DNA from: Vandiemenella viatica
Lineage: Eukaryota > Arthropoda > Insecta > Orthoptera > Morabidae
Assembly (NCBI GenBank): GCA_031002005.1
Contig: CM061919.1
Location: forward strand, 173,893,121 to 173,957,120
Direction: 5' to 3'
DNA length: 64,000 bases
The notes beneath the pieces are model-generated. The model did not search any database. It was not told the DNA's origin and saw only the letters and a list, made by a program, of their open reading frames with translations. Positions 21,466 to 33,179 of this stretch are shown here, piece after piece. Both the position numbers and the translations under genes were made by a program. How positions within the stretch are numbered: the stretch's first letter is position 1; the number at the start of each line of letters is the position of its first letter.

Positions 21466-22788
21466 GTCACAAGCACATATAATAATAATAAAAAATTTAA
21501 GATCAAGCTGTATTTTGACATCTGCTGGAAGAACGGCAACACGAGTAGGAAAAGTCCACAAAATTCAAAGGGAAGAGAATTTGCAGCAGTACATTTGAAA
21601 ATTTCTCAAAACACGAACCAGCACAGATCATCGTAGCCAAATCTTCATTTACTGCCTAAACTGAGAAGATAGTGAACGTGGGATTCTGGTCGTTCCAGTT
21701 ACTGGACAGGTTCATTGCTCCCGTCAATATGCAACTGTGATGATCTCATCAAAGTCAAACCTGATTACAATGCAAACAACTGAATACCTTTTTTTAATAT
21801 AACAATCATGTTCCATGGTCCCTGTTGCCTGTGTGATCGAGTCCTGCTAGAGCTGTGGGCACAGTCTGTGTGGCTAGACCCTATTAATTGCGCGCCTCTC
21901 CCCACAAAGCGGTCGTTTATCGGTCGTGACTGAAGCGGACCGAGCTTGCGCTAATGAACGCCTTGTCTGGTCCCCGCACTGCAGCCGCGCGGGAGCGACA
22001 AGTGGATTCACTGCAGCTATCAATTTCAAATTCAGTCAAAGATATTACGAGGATGTTGATGCTAGGATTAAATTACCTCAATATAATTCTACTTACACTG
22101 AGCAAGTTTGGTTCTGTTGTCAGACACCCAACTTAGGCCGTCTTCACATTGCTCAATTTCGCCATGACGCAACTGATACTTGAGTATCATTAGTTTGAAT
22201 TAGCTGTGGGTACGATATCCACATACGACTTAGCACCACACCCGGAGCGTACTATGAAACGATACAATCTCTTCAGTCTTTCCCTAGCAGAGGTGAGCGT
22301 AGTTATAATAATCATCCCGATCAAGAGAAGATTTTCTAATGATGATGATGTCATTGTTGACTGTTATTATTACAGCTGTTACACAAAAAGAGAAATCCGT
22401 AGAATGTTGTGCCATCCTTAAATTATACATACAAGAGAAAATCATAATTTACAGTACTTAAATAAATGTAAATTTAAAAAATTTAAAAAAAGTATGAAAT
22501 TTTGGAGGTAAAACTAGTGATAGGAAACTTAAAATAATGAAAAATAAATAAATTATCAAAGTATGTAACGTGGTTTTAACTAATTAAATTATCTGCCAAT
22601 TAGTCTTCTTGATGTTACACCACGCATGCCAAACAAGAGTGGATATAATCTCGAGATACTCAAGTATCCATCGCGTCACCTCGGCCTTGCGCAGAGGGTG
22701 TAGGGCCTTAGAGTTTATAAAAAAAAGTCAGAAACAAGAACAACAACAGTTCACTTCAGTGAATTCATTTGTTTTCTCCTGTCCCACA
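21466..22788. other. No gene; small GC-rich patch
   Basis: Positions 21,840-22,010 are CpG-rich (AAGCGGTCGTTTATCGGTCG, CCGCGCGGGAGCG). The rest is AT-rich. Frames of up to 85 codons around 21,926-22,183 match nothing I know and overlap in two frames, as expected of composition artefacts. Confidence 0.45.
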
Positions 22789-22955
22789 ACGGTGTTGAGA
22801 GGCTGGGGGATCTATGAGCAGGAAGAAATTCGGCTATAACATTTTTTGAAGTAGCCATCCCGGCATTACTGGAAATGATTTTGGAAGATGTGGATAGTTG
22901 GATCAGGATCGAACCTGCGCCCTCCCGTATGCCAGGCCTGCTCGTTAAACACAGG
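22789..22955 (-). mobile_element. Degenerate SINE-A copy
   Basis: The inverted SINE-A order is visible: GAAGAAATTCGGCTATAACA, CATCCCGGCATTACTGG, GGATCGAACCTGCG (B box, minus strand) and CCCGTATGCCAGGCCTG. It is strongly mutated, hence old. Confidence 0.7.
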
Positions 22956-23458
22956 GTTTCTACTAACACTTTGTTTTTGCAATATCGCGGTCACTAGATT
23001 AAATTAATGGGAGAACGCGAGCGTCACTATCTGTCTGTGAACCATATGAATAACGTTCTACATCGCAAGTATCATTTTGTATGTGTGAAAAACCGTAATC
23101 AGGACAGCAGGTACGTCAGGGGTAAGGTTTAAACCGATGTAACTCCCAGGTCCAGTATTCCTGTGTTCCAACACACATTCGTAAAGCAATAAATATTATA
23201 CTACTATTGGTAATACCGTGACCGTCTACAGAAATTCTTGTCACAAATTTACATTCATTAGAAAAAGGTCACCACGACAGAAACTTGCAGCACCCTGAAG
23301 TTGCCGCCCGGGGCAAAATACATAGTAATAAATAGACATAACCTAATAAATTTAATTAGTGACCTGATCTGATCAATTTCTTAGGTTTGATCAGCGTTGG
23401 ACTTCTTTAGGTCAACTTAAGCCATTAATGTATTGCACAGACTATAAAGTGATATACC
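22956..23458. other. Old repeat scraps
   Basis: Two short matches to other places occur: 23,083-23,165 resembles 6765-6850, and 23,294-23,316 repeats the hAT-like GC-rich block found at 615-637. Otherwise there is no feature. Confidence 0.45.
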
Positions 23459-23652
23459 GAGCGTGGTGGTGTAACGGTTAGCGTTCTGGCGCCGTATTCG
23501 GGAGGACGCCGCACCCAGATTTGGGTTTTTCATGGTTTCCCAAATCACTCCAGGCAAATTCCGGGATTCTTAATCTTCAAAAGGTCATGGCCGAATTCCT
23601 TGCCTCCATTCTCTCCCGTCTCTAAAGACCTCGCTGTTAAGAGACGTTAAGC
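23459..23652 (+). mobile_element. SINE-A copy with intact A box
   Basis: CCGAGCGTGGTGGTGTAACGG contains a perfect pol III A box TGGTGTAACGG (23,467-23,477). The B box is damaged (GGACGCCGCACCC), the core AAATCACTCCAGGCAAATTC is clear, and the tail GACCTCGCTGTTAAGAGACG is followed by A-rich sequence. The direct repeat AAAGTGATA lies before the head (about 23,447-23,455) and after the A-rich tail (about 23,660-23,668), consistent with a retroposition target duplication. Confidence 0.88.
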
Positions 23653-23859
23653 AGTTAAAAAAAAGTGATAAAAAATCTAGTTGAAATACGAACTAGACCT
23701 AAATGTGACCTTAAGGGCTCACTCTGCAAAATTTTAAGTATTTCTGTTGAATCTGAAGGGAGTTAAATCATTAATGGATGTATTAAACACGGGCAGACAC
23801 GAATCCGCAATAGGATACATGTAAAATTTTGGCGAAGTAATCAGTGTTACAATTTAATG

Positions 23860-24020
23860 ACTCATTATCACTATACGCTGCGAGTTTAACAAGTATACAA
23901 ATATAAGGAAAACACAATAAGTAATAAAAAGAGGCAAAAAGCCGTACATAAATTTAAAATTCCTAATTTTTTAAAATATTCGTAGGTCTACAAATTAATT
24001 TGTAGGGCCTGGCAGCACTA
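23860..24020. mobile_element. Right end of a hAT-like element (55.4-kb family)
   Basis: CACTATACGCTGCGAGTTTA, AATATAAGGAAAA, AAAATATTCGTAGGTCTACA and the end GCAGCACT (to 24,019) match 55,995-56,170 in order. The GCAGCACTG-type end is hAT-like. No left end is found nearby. Confidence 0.6.
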
Positions 24021-24560
24021 GTTCAAATAGCGAGTATCAATCCAAACAATGGGGAACGGTGATTCCTTCTCACGCAACCTAGTCTTTTCAGGAAGTCCCC
24101 ATTCGTAAAAGAAAACTTTGGTCAATGTTGCCAATATTTTTGTAATTTTTTTTTTCTACTGAAACAGAAAAATATAGTAGATTTAAAAGTAAATTAAATA
24201 CTTTAGTATAAACTCTAAAACAGTCATATTAAACGATAAAAGCCTTAAAATTGTGAAATTTAGTAGTTATGAAAAAAAAATTCAGAAAAAACTTTTTTTT
24301 TCACAGTTTTTTTTTTAAGTCAGAAAAAAACCGTTTTTTTACAACACTAGTCTGGTGTAACTAAAAATGTATTATTTCTTGTAAACCAAACGAAAAAATG
24401 AAAAAGTTTGCATTTTTATATGTTAACTTGAATACTAGTGTCAAGACGCTGCGCTAGTAGCTGCTACTCCGTCACTTGTGACGTCACGTCTTAGTACGTA
24501 CCTCTGTAAACAAAGCAGCAGTTTCTTATTTTGGAATAAAATAAGTTCTACAGCTTACAA
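24021..24560. other. A/T-rich, no gene seen
   Basis: Contains long A and T runs around 24,140-24,340. No coding signal. Confidence 0.5.
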
Positions 24561-24564
24561 GTGG

Positions 24565-24740
24565 TTTGTGGTGCCTCAGTGTGTAAATATATCAGTTATA
24601 ACGCCAAAAAAAGTTTAATTATGTTAAAAAGGTGCCTATAAGTTGTGCGACGTGTCCCAGTTTATTTGTCTAAAAACTCTTTATTGTATTTTTACGAAGA
24701 CCACTTTGATGGAAAATTGTACTTAACATTTCATCATAAA
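24565..24740 (+). pseudogene. THAP zinc-finger remnant
   Basis: One frame reads WFVVPQCVNISVITPKK and then a stop. About 120 bp later another frame reads FYEDHFDGK. The order V..C.N.S...P.K followed by EDHF is characteristic of THAP domains, which occur in P-element-type and other transposases and in domesticated proteins. The Cys/His ligands between the two blocks are not preserved in one frame. It is probably a transposase relic; no TIRs were found. Confidence 0.4.
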
Positions 24741-25249
24741 ACTTAAGATTATTAGAAAAAACGTTTACAAGACATCGAAACGCTAATATTTTTTTAGTAG
24801 GCTATTTGTAATTCATGCAACCCTGCTAAGAATTCCTAATTGGCATATAGCATAGTCTCATAAGAGGAAACGTATGAATCTACGAATGAAAATACGGATT
24901 GTTAAATTGAACAAAACACAAACGCAACACCGCACAACGCAAACCGTAAATTTCCTCGTTCTCTACTGGATAGGAGCATACTATTTAAATGTTTGAATGC
25001 AGTCAACTTTCTCAAAAACACTAGAACAGCCTAAGACTCAGCTATTGTATATACTTACAGAACGTCGTGATGCTATGACTAACCTCAAGTTACATTTTCC
25101 ATCATTATGTTAGCGTGACATTAGGTTGGTTTGCTAGAAAAATAACAGGTAAAAAACTATTGTCAAAGCTTTGGAAGAAGATATTCATATATTAGAGTTC
25201 AGTTGGCGTATATTTTAAAATGTAAAATACCTTTTTTTCTGTTTCCAAG
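24741..25249. other. No gene seen
   Basis: AT-rich sequence without recognisable features. Confidence 0.5.
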
Positions 25250-25365
25250 TCTCGCTCGACGTTGAGTTTATTAGAGAGGGGAGACAAGTTGGGACAAGTC
25301 ACGGGAAGGAATTCGGCCATCGGCTTTTGGAGGAATCATTCCGACATCTTGATAGGCCTACTTAT
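25250..25365 (-). mobile_element. SINE-A tail fragment
   Basis: CTCGCTCGACGTTGAGTTTA, GGGAAGGAATTCGGCCATCG and GGAATCATTCCGACATC form the tail and part of the core of an inverted SINE-A. The tRNA head is missing. Confidence 0.65.
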
Positions 25366-26346
25366 GGGTAACAAGTAAATATAACCACTTGTTTTCTTTT
25401 CTGCATGTCGTTGCTCAATGTAATCAACGGGGGCCCATTGAATCTAAATTTAAACCACACCCTTTACTGCTAGTGAAAATCCTGAGAATTTGTGTTTTGT
25501 TTTATATGTTCCTCGTGCGGGCTGTGAAACATGTAGTGAACAGGAAATGGATTTGTACGCATATACGTGACCTACTTTTCGCTTTGCGTGCGACAGACGC
25601 CCAATCGCCTCACACACGTACATAAAACCACAGTCAAGCATATGAGACACGCAATTGCTGTCGAAAGTGAGACAGAACTGCAGAACGTAACATTCAGTTA
25701 GCCACAAGTACAAATTAGTTGATAGTTTCTGTACCAGCTTTTTGCGCCGAGATGAAAAGCTTTTTCTTTGAGACGTGTAGTCCTTAATGGCCATTCCCGC
25801 CGGCGGCGTTATGAAACATTCACGACTTAATAGCCGGCAAGAAGCTCGCTTTTTATTTTAATTCAGAAGAATGATCGTCCCTGCACAGAGCACGTCGCTC
25901 TTTTTGTCCTCGCAGAGTAATTGATGAGACCACATAAAGGTCCTTTCTCTCGCTGCGTTTCCTGTCCTGGTTATCTGCGATGTGTGATATAATTCAAACG
26001 GCCTTCGTGAGTTTCTAGACGCGCAGTTTTTTGCGTAGCAACGTCGCTGAATAGCTTTAACAGCAGGAATAATTTCAGCTGCTATTGAACATTCAACATA
26101 TGGTATACTGTGTTCAAAGATACTAGCGTACTTCCTATGTTATAAATCATAGGGACAAATAATAAAAACTTTTAAAATTTCTAAAAAGTCATAGAAGTAG
26201 CAACAAGTAACACGGGGAGAACACATCTTTAGATTATAACTTTGTTTCTGATGGCAACCCGGACCACCGGGGTTCGGAGCCGACGATGTGGAGGATTTTC
26301 CCTCAATGCTGATCACCGGTACGGCTCCCCATTCAACCTGCTATCC
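25366..26346. other. No gene; moderate GC at 25.8-26.05 kb
   Basis: A GC-richer patch lies near 25,790-26,050 (GCCGGCGGCGTTATG, CAGAGCACGTCGCTC). A 114-codon minus-strand frame (25,450-25,794) has no recognised motif and I do not call it. Confidence 0.45.
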
Positions 26347-26355
26347 AATGGGAAC

Positions 26356-26590
26356 CACCGAGCATGGTGGGTGAACGGTTAACGTTCTGGCCTCGCATTC
26401 TGGAGGACGCGGGTTCGAATACCTGTCCGGGCATCCAAATTTGGGTTTTCCATGGTTTCCCCAAATCACTACAGGCGAACGGCGGGATACTTCCTTCAAA
26501 AAGACCATCGCAGAATTCCTTCCCGTTCCTTGTCCCCAGTCCCATTTCGCCTCTAATGACCTTAGCCGTCGACGAGGCGTAAAGCCATAA
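26356..26590 (+). mobile_element. SINE-A copy, nearly full length
   Basis: The head CCGAGCATGGTGGGTGAACG, the B-box region GGGTTCGAATACC (last box base mutated), the core CCATGGTTTCCCCAAATCAC and the tail GTCGACGAGGCGTAAAGCC are all present. CAATGGGAAC before the head and CAATGGAAAC at about 26,613 after an A-rich tail may be an imperfect target duplication. Confidence 0.88.
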
Positions 26591-28310
26591 GTAAAAAAAG
26601 AAAACAAAAAAACAATGGAAACTATGGAGGGAAAACAGCGGAAAAAAGAAGGACCAGAGCGAGGTGACGACCCCTTCACCTACATTTTAGTGCCCAAGGC
26701 TAAATGGGAGTGCTGAGCTCAACCTCCGTGAATCCTGCGAGAAAACGGCAGTGAGTCGAAGGACTCTAGTGGGGAAAAAAAATACAGCCACAGACAGTAA
26801 ATTTCTTATATTTTCTCATCGTATTTATTATCTCAAGAGCTGTATCTTTGATTTCCGTAGCAGGACAAGGCGTTCAGTTAATAAGGGCGGCTCAAGGTCA
26901 TTCTGCTCTATCCCCACTCCGCTGCCTTAACCCCTACATACGAAAGGGGAAAGAATGCCCGCTGAAATATTTGCCAAACGCTTTGCATGAACACAGCCGT
27001 CTACTCGGGGGGGGGGGGGTCAGGTAGCGGAAGGGGGTGGTGAGGTCAGGAGTGGGGCAAGGGGAACATGACGTTGAGCCGCCAGTTAAGAGTGAACAAA
27101 TTATAATTAAACCTACCCGTGCCCCATGCTGGACCCGGACAATAGACCTTCCGTAAGTGAGGCTTCTGACATAGTCCCTAAATTACCGGCGTCGGCTAAT
27201 TATAACTTGGATTTAGCAACGGTGGAAGAAAGAAATTTGGCAGATGCGTGCGAACAATTATTAATATAGTTCAGTCGTTCAGCATACCTGCTTAACAAAT
27301 TGGAATAGGGTAGAACTGCATTGAAACATGGAACAACACATTATTGTTAGTAGCGTTGCTGTAGATATGGCCTGTGACTTCGTCCACGTTTACTTGGCTA
27401 TTACTAGATCGCAGAAACTAAATATAAGCGAAACTCCCGGACGGAAACTACCGACTGAAAGCAACCTTCGAATTGTACCACCTGTTAGAAACGGCTAATA
27501 CCAGCAGGTGACGAGGGCGATTGAAGATTCACAGGCACCTGCTGAGAATGAACAATAACAGGTTTAACTATAAAATTTTAAGGCAACTTAACGAATCATC
27601 CGTGTTTAGTATGGCCAAGAAATTACACCTTCGAGTTTATTATTTGGTTCATATTAAGGAATTTTTGGATAGTTAATGTTATTCGAACACTTATGAAAGA
27701 GATAACTTTCACTAATGTAGGCGACACAGTATTCCGTAGAAGCAGTTTATCCTTGTCACAGACTGAAAATAATTGTAAATTGAATTACTTACATCAAAAT
27801 AAAATCGAAAAGAGAGTAAAATATTATTAGGATTTAGATGAAACTGCAAATAAAACTACTTATTAATTTAGGAAGTCATCTGATTCTTTCTGCTCCTAAT
27901 ACGGTAGGAAGTATTATAATGTAAAAAAAAAATCGACATTAAATCCCATTCTAACGTCCCATAATACCCCAAAGCCTGTCTTACTGAATCTGTGTCTTGT
28001 GGAATATTTGTTAGTTCGATTACCTGAGTAATAATGATTGTTTGAAATTTCAAACAAAAAGGACCTCAATTATAAATGGTACGAGTTTGGTTTACCTTTT
28101 TCAGATATAATACACATTATTTACGTTTCTGATCTGTGCCGTTCGAGAGGAATGTTAAGTGAACCTAGTCGTACACGACTGTGGAGAAAAACTTTCCATA
28201 ACTCGTTAAGACGAAATATTATCAGCACGGTAAATGGTAAATCAGCATACCGGGAATCTATGTTTTCAAAATTGGAAACAGCATTAATGCTGGGGGAAGT
28301 TAGCGTAATA
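26591..28310. other. 1.7 kb without recognisable gene
   Basis: A run of 12 Gs lies near 27,008-27,019. The GC content of 26,650-27,150 is above background. No family motif or repeat end was found. Short frames near 27,870-28,316 are not convincing. Confidence 0.45.
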
Positions 28311-28321
28311 AGATAAAGATT

Positions 28322-28555
28322 GCCGGCCTCGGTAGCGTAGGGGCTAGAGTGCTAGCTCCGGTTCGAATCCGGCCACGGGCATGGATGTTTAAGTGTTGTG
28401 TGTCTGTGTGAAAGTCCTGTCTGTCCTGTGGCGTCCACACATTGGAAAATACAATATATACTGGAATATGACTTATACACTGAAAACTACAAAATTACAT
28501 TGAGCTGGCTGTATGGCCATCGTTGCCAAATGCCATTTTATAAAAATAAAAAAAA
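28322..28555 (+). mobile_element. SINE-B copy with exact target duplication
   Basis: The head GCCGGCCTCGGTAGCGTAGG holds a perfect A box TAGCGTAGGGG (28,333-28,343) and a perfect B box GTTCGAATC (28,361-28,369). The boxes lie unusually close because about 14 bases present in the copy at 48.3 kb are missing here. The body GTGTGTCTGTGTGAAAGTCC, the tail TGGCTGTATGGC and an A-rich end follow. The direct repeat AGATAAAGATT (28,311-28,321 and 28,556-28,566) is exact. Confidence 0.93.
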
Positions 28556-28566
28556 AGATAAAGATT

Positions 28567-28979
28567 GCTCAATTGATCATGAGTAGACTAGAAATAACGG
28601 TCTTACATACGAAAGAAAATACGTGAGACTGGTAAGCATGATATATAAAATAGTCGACAGTTGGATTCGACTTAGTTGTTGATAATAATGGTTAAATATT
28701 TCGCTCTAAATATCACCTTCTTTTATTATGACGATAAAATCAATAACACCATTTTTGACGTAGTGATGTTCTATTTACCGATGTAATTATGCAGTCGGGC
28801 CACAAGAGTTTTTTTTTTTGGTAGCTCTGCTTCTTTGTCTTTAGTTTGGTGTTTACTCGTTTACTCTCTTTTGTGCACTTTGGGGGGAATAACTTTTATA
28901 GGGGAAAACCTCCTTGGTATATGTATTAGAACTGGTATTTTGGAATCATATATTTTATTTTAATTTTTTATTCTGTGTA
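28567..28979. other. No gene seen
   Basis: AT-rich sequence. The T tract at 28,810-28,820 may be the poly-A end (minus strand) of the LINE fragment to its right. Confidence 0.4.
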
Positions 28980-29770
28980 AGATTATGCCTAACGGGACCT
29001 TATACCATCTTTTTGGTATATATGCCAACATCACGAAAATTTTCTACTATTTCTCCAGTTTGGGTCATTTTTGTGTGAAATCTTTCAGCTTGCTGGAATA
29101 TTACAGTACAGATCTTAGGAAATTCCGTACAATCGTGTAGATAGTCTATTCTTTTGCACCTGCTTGCTTGTAGGATGATACGTAGATATAGGTTTTGAGT
29201 TATTTGTTTTTTTTTTTGTATATTGGTTTGGCCTGCAGTTCTCCGTAGTTTGCATCCATATAGCAGGGTTGGTCGAATTATGGTTTTGCAAATCCTCAAA
29301 TTGGTTTCCAGCAGTCAATTATTGCTGATCGGATAGAGCATCATTACTATACCGCACATTTTTCGGCATCTATCAACTATATGGTGGAATTTTGTATCTT
29401 AATATAACTCCTAAGTACTTGTTTTTCTCCTTCCATGGAACTCCATCACCTCCAAGTTGCAAGTGGTGCTCTGGCTCTTATTTTGATAAAGAACATGGCA
29501 GCACTTTTGTTTGCATTTATGCAAATTCTATTTTGTATGCACCAATTGTTTACTTCCTGTAGTTGATTTTTCGTTCAATTTATTACGGCATTGTGTTGTC
29601 TATCTGTATGCGTCATCGCTGTGTCATCAGAAAATTGGGATAATGATATGGCTGGTATGGAAGGGAAATTGTTGACATTTAATAGTGGCGGTGCAATAAT
29701 TGAGCCTTGTGATATTCCCGACGGGAGTTGTCTACGAGTCGATCTTTGTCATTTAATTGTTTGCGAAGTA
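28980..29770 (-). pseudogene. Jockey-like LINE reverse transcriptase fragment
   Basis: In one minus-strand frame from about 29,745: ISQGSIIAPPL (motif B, G.QGS), FSDDTAMTHTD (catalytic box, Y/FADD changed to FSDD with both Asp kept) and NNWCIQNRICINANKS. After a frame change come KNKYLGVILRYKIP (the YLGV block) and CKTIIRPTLLYGC. This is the second half of a Jockey/CR1-type reverse transcriptase and the start of its C-terminal region. The 5' half is absent, stops and shifts are present, and it is inactive. Confidence 0.85.
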
Positions 29771-30649
29771 GTTTGGTATAATTATGATTTATTCGGGCGA
29801 GTTTTCGGGCAACGAGCGCCGCGCCGGCAGGCGGCCGTTGCGAGCCAGATTGCGTCCGCAGAGGTCTCGGCCAAGGTCGCTGGGGGACCTTCACCAGCCC
29901 AGCACCCGGATGTGCGTACCAGCTCACGCACTGCACAGTGGCAGCCACCGCGCAAAACGTGCAGCAAGTAAGCCAACAGAGAAACTGTATATAGACAACG
30001 TAACTAAAAGCTTCTTCCTTTAGTCTGCACGAGGGATACTCGTCGAGATCTGTCAGAAAAGTTTCTGAGGTTTTTTCCACCACTTCAAAAGCCAGTCAGA
30101 ACTATTATCTACAACGTGGTTGACTCCTCATTGATTCCGTGGATAAAAAATCAATTGTTTCATCAAAATCAGAGATATATAGAGTTATGCTGCCTCCACA
30201 ACTAACCCAATATACCAATTACAATCACATTAATAGATACTATTTGCCTCATTCATTATCAAGCACCCTGAATTTAATAAAAGACCTCATGATATGTACG
30301 CATAGTAACAGAAATTAAAAACCTTTAGATTTTTTTTTTCACCCAGCTTACAGAGTACTGTATATTAGTTATAAGTGTTTTTTTTTTTACTATTTGTCTT
30401 TTTTAATACTACAGGATACGGTCAAGAATGGAGATAAATTTCTAGTTCTTAGTAAATAGTGTTCTTGAAGTACGTTTGATGAGACTAAACACTTTGACAG
30501 CCGTTCCTATGTTTATTTCCCAATGAAATAAAATTGAAAAATATCACAGTATTGTAACTGTCATGCTATAATTAGCGATACAACACACGCAGTGGTAGGA
30601 GAAGGAAAAACGTTTTGACTCCATTTACGTGAATAGGACACTTAGAATA
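29771..30649. other. CpG-rich island then AT-rich DNA
   Basis: Positions 29,785-29,975 are very GC- and CpG-rich (GAGCGCCGCGCCGGCAGGCG). A GTAAGC donor-like site at about 29,968 follows an open plus-strand stretch, so an exon is conceivable, but no domain is recognisable and overlapping frames are open on both strands. The remainder is AT-rich and empty. Confidence 0.4.
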
Positions 30650-30654
30650 TATTT

Positions 30655-30822
30655 CCTTGTTCGGCCATCCGTATTCCATGCTTTCCCGAAATTACATCAG
30701 GTGAAATTTTGGGGTGACTTCTTCAAAAGGACATGGCCAAATTCCTTCACATTCCGTTCCCCCGTGTCTTTCCCACCACCAATGAATTCGACGTCGACTA
30801 AGCGTAAAGCCATAAGAAAATA
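30655..30822 (+). mobile_element. SINE-A copy lacking its head
   Basis: TTCGGCCATCCGTATTCCAT, GAAATTACATCAGGTGAAAT, AAAAGGACATGGCCAAATTC and CGTCGACTAAGCGTAAAGCC give the core-to-tail half of SINE-A, ending in an A-rich stretch. The tRNA-like head is missing. Confidence 0.75.
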
Positions 30823-30929
30823 ATTTTTAAAAAAATAATGGCAGTTATTGGGGACTGCTGACAGAAGTAAAAAGTTAAAACTATGAATGTCATTTGTATA
30901 AGATGTCAATATTTATAGCTACTGTTAAC

Positions 30930-31415
30930 TAGCGGGTGTTTAAAAATGACCGGTATATTTGAAAAATTAATAAAAACTAAATGGGCAGCGATAGAAATAC
31001 ACCGTTTGTTGCAACATGCTTGGGACAACAGTAAATTTTCAGGCAGACAAACTTTCGAGATTAGTTACAATTTTCAACAACAGATGGCGCTGCAGGCGAT
31101 TTGAAATATATAGAAGTAAACGCAGTCTGTGAGTTCGCCATTCTGTAAGTCGTCTTTCTGCTGTAAGCGTGTGCTGTTCACAGATTGCAAGTTTGCTGTG
31201 AAAAAATGGTTTATTCCTTAGAATAATCGTACTTTAGATTTTCCAGACTGCAGCGCCATCTGTTGTTTAAAATTGTAACTAATTTCGAAAGTTCGTCTGC
31301 CTGAACATTTACTGTTGTCCCAAGCATATTGCAACAAACGGTGTATTACTATCGCTGCCCGTTTAGTTTTAATTGATTTTTCAAATATACCGGTCATTTT
31401 TGAAACAACCTGTGT
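30930..31415. mobile_element. MITE with about 165-bp TIRs, from a mariner-like element
   Basis: The left arm (30,930 to about 31,095) and right arm (about 31,248-31,415) are inverted copies at roughly 90 percent by eye. They contain AAAAATGACCGGTATATTTG, CGTTTGTTGCAACATGCTTG and ACAGATGGCGCTGCAG. In the centre, ATGGTTTATTCCTTAGAATA keeps five codons of a start (MVYSL) and then fails. From memory, that start belongs to a transposase group annotated with DUF4817 in insects. The element is a deletion derivative. The nearby repeat ACTGTTAAC is present on both sides, just outside. Confidence 0.85.
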
Positions 31416-33164
31416 ATACTGTTAACATTAGCATGTCGGTGATGCGAACTCATAAGAATTTACGCATACAAAAAACACCCAACACATCTAAATAAGTTTC
31501 CACTTCAAAAGAGTTGCTCCGATTGTGGATTCCATACCGTAACCATCCATTCTACGGCGCTTTACCACTTCACCCACGGGGACCACCAACGGCTGCGAAC
31601 TAATTCGAACGATTAATGTCAGATATATTACAAAAACGTAAAAATTATAGTCGAGATAGTAAAAAAACTTTACGTTGATACGATATTACAGGTACAATGT
31701 GTAATCTTCCACGAAAATTGAGGATGCGTGGTAATAACGTATATATATCCTAGTCACGTATGTAAAACTTATTTGTTTATATATGTGTACTCAGGCCGCT
31801 GTACGCGCACTGCTAGGTATATATCATATTATATACAAGTACAATCTATACTTTCATTGCTGTCCAAGCGCAACACGTCACACTTATATACAGATATACT
31901 GCTATCACAGCATGCTGCTGACGTGAACTCATAAGAGCCTAAAAAAATCTTCACTTCAAAAATTGAAATATGATAAGACATATAAACGAGATCATTTTAA
32001 ACCTGCAACTCATTCCAATTCCTAGCGAGGGATCTGTGGCAGACGTGGTTTGAACCTCCAGTTTAATCCGAACCACGGAACTTCCTGGCGTAGCTCAGTG
32101 TATGCGTTTAAAAGTGCTCCATACAATTTATTACATTTGTAACGAGACTTCTGTGTTAAACTCGTTCAATGTATAAATAGTAATAATAATTAATATTTAA
32201 AAAGGATTGGAATATTTTAGTTGAGAGTGTGTAATGCCGAAGTCTCTAGGGAGGCCACCTGGAACGATAGTACGGGATCCCTGTATATCTGAACTGAGTG
32301 GCAACCTCCTTCACAATAGTGTGGGAAGACCCGCTAGTATCCAGCAGATGCGGCCTAACCGACCCTTCTCAAGTCAGGTAAATGATTTAGCTGGACGATC
32401 TTTTGTTGCCACCAGATGAGAAATCCCCGCATGAAAATGGAAAATTTGGTAGCCGAATTGAAAACCAGAAATGGTCGGACGTTTCCGAGGCAAGGCGGTT
32501 GTGGCAGATCCAAGCATGAATCACGTGACTGTGAACTCCCCTGAAAACGTCCAATCATCGTTGCTATTACAAAATAATAACTAGCTGCTTGGTATATTCT
32601 GTGCCCACATATCTTACGGAGCCCACGGATTGGTGTTCGACGACGCTGGAGGGGATTCCGACATAACATCGGGATAAAGGAACGACTTCCCCAGGTCTTG
32701 CTTGGGTGACTTTCTATAAAGAGAGAAGTCACGACGTCGCCTGAGCGACACTGGGGTGTTGTGGTTTGTATTGCCACCGTACATAAGGGTACTGTTTGAG
32801 CCACCTCTGGGCTTGCGGTACTGTTGCTGCTGTGTGAAGGAACTGTGCGCGTTTCTTTACGTGCAGACGCAACGCCGTTGCCGAGGCAAAAACGTTAAAG
32901 ACATTCTGCTAGTACGAGATGAAGAACACATTGTGCACTTTCCTCGACCCGTCAACGCCGCTGAGCAAAGTATCCCTCTCCGAAAATCGTTCTGAGCGTG
33001 TTAATAGCCGCGAGCAACCTGATTCGATATGGGAAGACTGTCATAATTTTCTTATCGATCAAAATGTAGTATTTTGTTCCGGTCAAAGACTTAATGCTAC
33101 CAAAGTTGAATTAAAATGCAGATATTAGTTTCTGTAAACTTATATTTGTGAGCAGCTTTATAAA
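31416..33164. other. Unassigned 1.7 kb, partly GC-rich
   Basis: Holds a short motif at 32,061-32,098 (TTAATCCGAACCACGG, CCTGGCGTAGCTCA) that recurs at 60,421-60,466. The part from 32,230 to 33,000 is GC-richer and includes a 149-codon open minus-strand frame (32,804-32,355) without any motif I recognise. It may be the unrecognised 5' part of the LINE that follows, or another decayed repeat. Confidence 0.4.
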
Positions 33165-33179
33165 CTATTGGATTTTTCA

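Noticed and set aside
28331..28380. tRNA gene candidate
   Set aside because: A and B boxes are present, but the anticodon region is truncated, no acceptor stem pairs, and the unit has a SINE body, A-rich tail and target duplication.
29591..29971. Host exon encoding a 126-codon frame
   Set aside because: Its left part runs antisense to a LINE reverse transcriptase, and its right part is a GC-rich patch open in several frames; no domain is recognisable.
32355..32804. 149-codon minus-strand frame
   Set aside because: No motif, no codon signature I can judge, and GC-rich composition makes chance frames long. Left within an unassigned stretch rather than called a gene.
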